A program made the position numbers and the translations under genes. Of a stretch of DNA of 64,000 nucleotides, positions 61,300-64,000 are shown piece after piece (the stretch's first letter is position 1; every line of letters begins with the position of its first letter). The notes below the pieces were generated by a model that saw only the letters and a program-made list of their open reading frames with translations, did not search any database and was not told the origin of the DNA. Source of the stretch: Bacteroidales bacterium (GTDB lineage Bacteria; Bacteroidota; Bacteroidia; Bacteroidales; Muribaculaceae); NCBI GenBank assembly GCA_015061005.1, contig SUXJ01000002.1, positions 124,001 through 188,000 on the forward strand. The letters are read 5' to 3'.

Positions 61300-64000
61300 T
61301 GCTTGGGAAGTCGCTTGTCAATCATTAAGAAAATGTCATTTTCAGTACCGGGATAATTCGCACGAAGAACTTTCAAATATTCATCTGCTTCAAAATCCAT
61401 TGCTTGTGCACGTAAAATATCGCTGTATAATATATATGTTCTTGCGAGCCAATATGCATGAGGCGGATTAGAATTAATGAGGTTTTCTGCCGTCTCCATA
61501 GCGTTGCTAATCTTATTATTCTGATAGTAATAATCTGCAAGTTCAAAAGCGGCTCGGGTACCATATATTTCAGTCGGGTTCATTGCCAATTCCGACCAAA
61601 TTTTTACTGCAGATGATTCATCGCCCTTATCTGCAAAAGCCCCGGCTCTAATAAACCTTACTTCCTGAATATCTGCATTATTACCCGCAGAACTGGAAAG
61701 GATATTATCAGAAACTGACAAAATTCTATCAGCCAACCCCATATCTCTTGCTGAACGTAATATTCCCATACGCGCAGCGTGACGCATATTCGCACCAGAC
61801 GCGATACTATCAAGTTTGGAATAATGTTGCAGTGCTCTATCGGTCAAACCCTTATTATACTCTATATCTGCTGCAATAATAAGCGCTTCTTCCGCACCAT
61901 TGGCATCCGGATATTTTTGCAACATTTCAAGAGCGGCATTTAATCGTGTTTCATCATCTGACCCGGTTTTTGCAGTTCTTAATAACGAAGCGGCTGCAAT
62001 CGCATTTCTTTCAACGGCATCAAGTTGCGGTGCATCCGGAATACCTTCCAAGAATGTATTTAATTCTTCGATTTTTCCATTTTCTCCATATATCCTCGTC
62101 AAATCACTCACTGCAAGCGATGCTTCTGCACTCGTCGGGTGAATTTTAATCAAACTCTTGTAATATTCAATTGCAGAATCTTTATTCCCGGCGGTTGAAT
62201 TAATCGTTGCTAATTGCAGTAATGAATTTCTGCCTTGAGATGTTTCAGGATACTCCCTAATAACATTCTCATAGACTGTAATTGCATCAGAGTGTCGACC
62301 AAGATTATTTAAAGTCTGAGCTTTTTCCATCAAAGCTTTCGGACGCAAACCGGAACTCGGGAATTGCTGAATCATATCCTCAAGTAACGCCAATTTCTTT
62401 TGGTAATCTCCCATATTCCCGCTCATAATGGCATATTGGAATAGAGAGTAGTCGCCAACAGATGGCATACGCTCATATGACAGTTTATATGTATTCGCCG
62501 CTGTCTTGAAATCACTTGAATAATAATAAGTATCTGCAATTCGATTCAGGCAGTCCACTGTGATTTCTTTGCTTAAAGTGCGCGCGCTTTCAGCAGCTCT
62601 AAACTCAGTGCGAGCCACATCATATTGCTTCAAATTAAAATGACTATAAGCTAAATTATACTGTGCAATAGCTCTATTGACATCACCGGTCGGTGCTATC
62701 TTTAAATAAGATCTGTAATTTGCAATTGCATCCTCATACTCACCTAACAAATACGATGCATCGCCTAACCATAGATAACACTGACGCGCGATCTCAGAAT
62801 CATACGTCGAATATTTCAGCGATTCGCGAAGGTAGTTTCGTGATTTTTCACCATCACCGGCTTGTAACGCTCGTGTACCAAGAACAAAATTAACTTGCTG
62901 ACGCGCACGTTGAACATTATCATTGGAACTCATACTTAATGATTCCAACGCTTGTAATGCAGCTTCATAATCATCTGTAACCATGTATCCCGTTAGCAAA
63001 TACTCTTTAACTTTATCTGCATATTTACTCGAAGGATACCTTTGCAAGAATTCCTCTAAGGTAGTAACGGATTTCCCGAAGGGCACACGTCCGCCATCTA
63101 CTTGTGCCACAGCATAATTGTAATATGCTTCTTCAGTTAGTTTGGGCACAAAGTCAAGCCGAGTGGCCTTATTATAGGCTAAAATTGCTGCTTTTATATT
63201 TCCAAGGGCATGATACGCCTGACCTACTGTTAATGCGGCACTTTGACCCATCTCATCGGTGACTTCAGTAACAGGAGCCAACAACTTGATCGCCTTGTCA
63301 TAATCTCCAAGTTGATAATACTCCATACCAACTATGTACCTCGTGCTTAACGGAGAGGTTGCCGGATACTTATCAACATAAGGACGCAAATATTCAATTG
63401 CTTGCGAAACGTTACCCAACTCATATAAACATTCCCCGATTATGCGTGATGTTTCGTCATAGAACGATTCCGGAATATCCTTCCGTGAAAGTAACGGCAT
63501 GGCAAGATTTATAGCATCTGCATATTTTTTCTGCGTAAAATATATTTGAGCTATGTAATAGTCTGCCATATCTCCGGGCCGGCAATCCTTATTGCACGCA
63601 GCAAACAGGCTTAATGCCTCGTCATAGTCTGATTCACAATATTTTATGTAGCCTTTATAAAACACAACGGCATCCGCATACCTTTTACACTGTTCTATCT
63701 TCAGTAATTCAGACAACGCGTCATTGTTCTTACCAAGCTTTATCAAGCAAAATGCCTTATGATATGAGAGATCATCTTGTTGATCTGCATTGAGCGTTTT
63801 CTCATCAATGGCGTCAAATATCTTTAATGCATCGGCAAACTTTTGCTGACGAAATTCAAGGATAGCCAGCATAAGTTTTGCAGCATTTACATTACGATTT
63901 GACGGATATTTTCTACAAAACAAACTTAACCGCTCTCCGGCATCGGGGAAATTACCTTTAAAAGAAGCCAGTGCTGACAGCCAATCAAGCTGTTCTCGAT
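61296..64000 (-). CDS. Large tetratricopeptide-repeat protein, 5' end missing
   Basis: The minus-strand frame stays open to base 64000, so the start lies beyond the right edge; about 900 residues are present. Nearly the whole length is TPR repeats (for example YDEALSLFAACNKDC, GNIKAAILAYNKATRLDF, EYEDAIANYRSYLKIAPTGD, GRHSDAITVYENVIREYPE). Such proteins are envelope scaffolds. It is the first gene seen of an operon with the beta barrel, upp and the lytic transglycosylase. A TTG at 63923 is not a credible start because upstream codons (LDWLSALASFKGNF) are repeat-like. Confidence 0.88.
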   Translation of the reverse strand, partial: REQLDWLSALASFKGNFPDAGERLSLFCRKYPSNRNVNAAKLMLAILEFRQQKFADALKIFDAIDEKTLNADQQDDLSYHKAFCLIKLGKNNDALSELLKIEQCKRYADAVVFYKGYIKYCESDYDEALSLFAACNKDCRPGDMADYYIAQIYFTQKKYADAINLAMPLLSRKDIPESFYDETSRIIGECLYELGNVSQAIEYLRPYVDKYPATSPLSTRYIVGMEYYQLGDYDKAIKLLAPVTEVTDEMGQSAALTVGQAYHALGNIKAAILAYNKATRLDFVPKLTEEAYYNYAVAQVDGGRVPFGKSVTTLEEFLQRYPSSKYADKVKEYLLTGYMVTDDYEAALQALESLSMSSNDNVQRARQQVNFVLGTRALQAGDGEKSRNYLRESLKYSTYDSEIARQCYLWLGDASYLLGEYEDAIANYRSYLKIAPTGDVNRAIAQYNLAYSHFNLKQYDVARTEFRAAESARTLSKEITVDCLNRIADTYYYSSDFKTAANTYKLSYERMPSVGDYSLFQYAIMSGNMGDYQKKLALLEDMIQQFPSSGLRPKALMEKAQTLNNLGRHSDAITVYENVIREYPETSQGRNSLLQLATINSTAGNKDSAIEYYKSLIKIHPTSAEASLAVSDLTRIYGENGKIEELNTFLEGIPDAPQLDAVERNAIAAASLLRTAKTGSDDETRLNAALEMLQKYPDANGAEEALIIAADIEYNKGLTDRALQHYSKLDSIASGANMRHAARMGILRSARDMGLADRILSVSDNILSSSAGNNADIQEVRFIRAGAFADKGDESSAVKIWSELAMNPTEIYGTRAAFELADYYYQNNKISNAMETAENLINSNPPHAYWLARTYILYSDILRAQAMDFEADEYLKVLRANYPGTENDIFLMIDKRLPKQ

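Noticed and set aside
1-64000. CRISPR arrays, insertion sequences, integrases, rRNA genes
   Set aside because: I saw no regularly spaced repeats, transposase or integrase motifs, or rRNA sequence anywhere in the window.

Overview
The window looks like a chromosomal stretch of a gut-type Bacteroidales bacterium, with Muribaculaceae a reasonable but unproven guess. Evidence: several promoters match the Bacteroidetes pattern TTTG-N19-21-TAnnTTTG, start codons lack clear Shine-Dalgarno sites, the left-edge protein carries a type IX secretion (T9SS) sorting tail, and families typical of the phylum are present (DUF4835/PorD-like, DUF1573, SUI1-type factor, thioester-less alpha-2-macroglobulin). Most of the sequence is ordinary, densely packed core genome with many ATGA stop/start overlaps. 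There is no CRISPR array, rRNA operon, insertion sequence or prophage that I can see.

Layout. 0-3.1 kb: cell-surface GEVED protein (cut by the edge) and a serine-type sulfatase. 3.1-7.2 kb: rsmG, DUF486 membrane protein, MBL hydrolase, outer-membrane barrel, class I fumarase. 7.5-9.1 kb: a small-protein operon (two YtxH paralogues, holin-like protein, unknown, winged helix). 9.2-18.6 kb: dnaN, DnaQ-like exonuclease, coaBC, DUF4835, recN, rlmB, MATE pump, FAD oxidoreductase. 18.6-32.4 kb, mostly minus strand: dacB, htpG, carB, carA, UvrD-type helicase, SUI1 factor, small membrane protein, THUMP-like methyltransferase, prs, tRNA-Leu(UAG). 32.5-43.6 kb: sigma factor, anti-sigma-like protein, Spy-like protein and alpha-2-macroglobulin in one envelope-stress-like operon, then coaD, S41 protease, two DUF1573 proteins, meaB. 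43.6-47.9 kb: lipoprotein, tpiA, Lrp regulator, predicted pseudokinase, GNAT-like protein.

47.9-50.1 kb is a decayed, AT-rich accessory patch: an orphan promoter with a stem-loop (possible small RNA), a gene remnant, an acyltransferase split by one in-frame TAA, and an unknown small ORF overlapping the end of uvrA. 53.1-58.1 kb is the most interesting block: a cytidylyltransferase/aminotransferase fusion, an ornithine-cyclodeaminase-family protein, a Wzx-type flippase and a LicD protein in one tight operon. I infer a pathway that makes a CDP-activated amino-alcohol phosphate and attaches it to a surface glycan. 58.1-64 kb, minus strand: lytic transglycosylase, upp, a TonB-receptor-like barrel and a large TPR protein that runs off the right edge.

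All functions are read from protein motifs and gene context without database searches. Promoters, terminators and RNA candidates are pattern matches by eye.
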